From: Mucilaginibacter rigui
GTDB taxonomy: Bacteria > Bacteroidota > Bacteroidia > Sphingobacteriales > Sphingobacteriaceae
NCBI RefSeq assembly: GCF_014773275.1
Contig: NZ_JACWMW010000002.1
Location: 682,001-746,000, forward strand
Direction of reading: 5' to 3'
DNA length: 64,000 nt
In this document: positions 62,325 through 64,000 of the stretch, one piece after another
Position numbering within the stretch: the stretch's first letter is position 1
How the letters are laid out: each line of letters begins with the position of its first letter
Position numbers and translations under genes: made by a program
Notes under the pieces: model-generated
What the model was told of the DNA's origin: nothing
What the model saw: only the letters and a program-made list of their open reading frames with translations
Databases searched by the model: none

Positions 62325-64000
62325 ATGAACATTAACAGAGCTTTATCTGTTGCCGCACTTGCCCTGATCATTGTATCGGGTAACGCAACGGCACAGGTAA
62401 AAAGAAAACCTACCCCGTCTCCCAAAAACAGGCCCGCAACAACTGCAGCCGCCATTTATAGCCCAACGCTGCTCCCGGTTGATAAAAATGTGCTGATAGG
62501 CAAATTACCAAACGGTTTAACCTACTACATTCGCCATAACGAGCAACCACAAAAACGTGCAGAGTTATACCTTGTTAATAAAGCAGGGTCGGTTTTAGAA
62601 ACAGATGCGCAGCAGGGCCTGGCACATTTTACCGAGCACATGGCATTTAACGGCACACGCGATTTCCCTAAGAACGCATTGGTAGATTATCTGCAAAAAT
62701 CGGGCGTAAAGTTTGGGGCCGATTTGAATGCCTATACTTCTTTTGATGAAACAGTATACCAATTACCATTGCCAACAGATAGCACTGCTGTTTTTGAAAA
62801 AGGCTTTAATATCCTTGCAAACTGGGCGGGTTATGTAACATTTGACCCTGCAGAAATAGACAAAGAGCGTGGCGTTGTTTTAGAAGAAGCACGCCTGCGT
62901 GGTAAGAACGCGCAAGAGCGTTTAAGCCTGCAAACGCTGCCTGTAATATTAAATAATTCGAGGTATGCATCACGCTTACCTGTAGGTAAAGAAGATGTTA
63001 TTAAAGCATTTACTGCCGAAACCATAAAAAGCTTTTACGCCGATTGGTACCGCCCTAACCTGCAGGCGGTAATTGCCGTTGGCGATTTTGATGTAAAACG
63101 CGTTGAGGAACTGATCAAGGCAAACTTCTCGGGCCTTAAAAATCCGGTTGCAGCTAAACCACGTACCGAATTTAATGTAGCGCCCACACCAGGCACTGTT
63201 GTTAAAATAGCTACTGATAAAGAGTTTCCGTATACCCTTGCCCAGATCATTGTAAAGCATCCGCAATCGGTTACACGCACAACAGATAATTACATGCAAA
63301 GTGTGCGTATATCATTATTCAACTTTATGCTGAACCAAAGGCTTGGCGAATTGCAGCAAAAAGCCGAACCACCATTTTTATATGCCCGTACTTCTTACGG
63401 CCCGCTTATTGGTAAGCAGGATGCATTCTCGTCGGTAGTGGTTGCTAACCCTGATGGGTTGGAAAAAGCGGTAAAGACAGTTGTAGCCGAAACCGAGCGT
63501 GCCCGTAAATTTGGCTTTACTCTTACCGAACTGGAGCGTGCCAAACAACAGGCGTTAGTAGGCATCCAAAATGCATATTACGAAAGAAACAAAACTAACT
63601 CGGCAAATTACGTAAGGGAGTACCAGTTAAACTTTTTAAAAGGAGAGGCTATCCCGGGTATTGATTTTGAGTATAATTTTTATGTAAACAATATCAGCAA
63701 GATAAACCTTGCCGAAATGAATGCCATGGCCGGCAAATTCATCAGCGATCAAAACCGTGTAATTATTGTTGAAGGCGCTGAAAAGGATAAAGATAAACTT
63801 CCTGACGAAAAAGCTATTTTAAGCTGGATAGGTGCAGCCGGAAATAACCTTACTGCTTATGTAGATAATGTTACCAGTAAGCCGCTAATGGAAAAAGCAC
63901 CGGAAGGTTCAAAAGTTGTATCAGAAACCAAAGACGAGGCAATAGGTACAACTACCATGATATTAGGCAACGGGCTGAAAGTAATATTAAAACCAACTGA
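62325..64000 (+). CDS. M16-family zinc peptidase, C-terminus beyond window
   Basis: 558 codons visible. Signal peptide (NATAQ, residue ~24), a Pro-rich linker, then an M16 N-terminal domain with the inverted zinc motif HFTEH (His101, Glu104, His105) in GLAHFTEHMAFNGT and the distal Glu region EIDKERGVVLEEARLR. A second M16 domain begins before the edge. It resembles insulinase/pitrilysin-type two-domain peptidases of about 900 residues, exported here and probably periplasmic. Confidence 0.92.
   Translation, partial: MNINRALSVAALALIIVSGNATAQVKRKPTPSPKNRPATTAAAIYSPTLLPVDKNVLIGKLPNGLTYYIRHNEQPQKRAELYLVNKAGSVLETDAQQGLAHFTEHMAFNGTRDFPKNALVDYLQKSGVKFGADLNAYTSFDETVYQLPLPTDSTAVFEKGFNILANWAGYVTFDPAEIDKERGVVLEEARLRGKNAQERLSLQTLPVILNNSRYASRLPVGKEDVIKAFTAETIKSFYADWYRPNLQAVIAVGDFDVKRVEELIKANFSGLKNPVAAKPRTEFNVAPTPGTVVKIATDKEFPYTLAQIIVKHPQSVTRTTDNYMQSVRISLFNFMLNQRLGELQQKAEPPFLYARTSYGPLIGKQDAFSSVVVANPDGLEKAVKTVVAETERARKFGFTLTELERAKQQALVGIQNAYYERNKTNSANYVREYQLNFLKGEAIPGIDFEYNFYVNNISKINLAEMNAMAGKFISDQNRVIIVEGAEKDKDKLPDEKAILSWIGAAGNNLTAYVDNVTSKPLMEKAPEGSKVVSETKDEAIGTTTMILGNGLKVILKPT

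Noticed and set aside
1..64000. tRNA or rRNA genes
   Set aside because: I looked for T-loop-like GGTTCGAATCC patterns and conserved rRNA stretches and found none that hold up.

Overview
The window looks like a chromosomal segment of a Bacteroidota bacterium, most likely a Sphingobacteriaceae member close to Mucilaginibacter or Pedobacter. The inference rests on a SusC/SusD polysaccharide-utilization locus, DUF4369-TlpA proteins, YiaAB, CreD, a NagB-PIG-L fusion, recurrent TAnnTTTG (-7) promoter boxes and the near absence of Shine-Dalgarno sequences. I see no rRNA, tRNA, CRISPR array, phage or transposase gene.

Layout. 1-6 kb: truncated sensor histidine kinase, secreted metallophosphoesterase, YiaAB membrane protein, helical-repeat protein and CDF metal transporter. 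5.7-12 kb: two tandem TlpA-like thiol-disulfide oxidoreductases, an arginase-family protein that has lost metal ligands, an SDR epimerase and RlmD. 12-17 kb: a 35-codon ORF with a good promoter, a ferritin-like/membrane gene pair, a regulator-CreD cluster with two matching operator-like palindromes, then a hairpin-rich tandem duplication. 17-24 kb: pheS-lipoprotein-tetR, kbl, a DUF5686 protein and trhO. 24-37 kb: a polysaccharide-utilization locus made of a membrane-spanning propeller/HTH regulator, SusC, SusD, a LamG lipoprotein, two GH144-type (PF10091) glycoside hydrolases and an esterase; beta-1,2-glucan is the likeliest target. 37-50 kb: LuxR-type response regulator, CE2-like esterase, Gly-rich DUF6515 protein, TPK-like remnant, DinB, Amt, dipeptide epimerase, and a rhomboid/M14 peptidase/YjbR cluster. 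50-64 kb: PepT, HflX, RecD-like helicase, trpE-trpG-trpC, AnmK, NagB fusion, DUF2059 protein and a truncated M16 peptidase.

The strongest regulatory find is a complete transcription attenuator ahead of trpE: promoter, a 20-codon leader peptide with three Trp codons (two adjacent), an antiterminator pairing and a 12-bp intrinsic terminator. The CreD cluster carries two copies of TACTTTG-N5-CAAAGTA next to a winged-helix regulator. The 16.3-17.1 kb duplication contains stem-loops whose loops are exactly inverted between its two copies.

All calls come from reading the sequence and from family knowledge; no database search was run.
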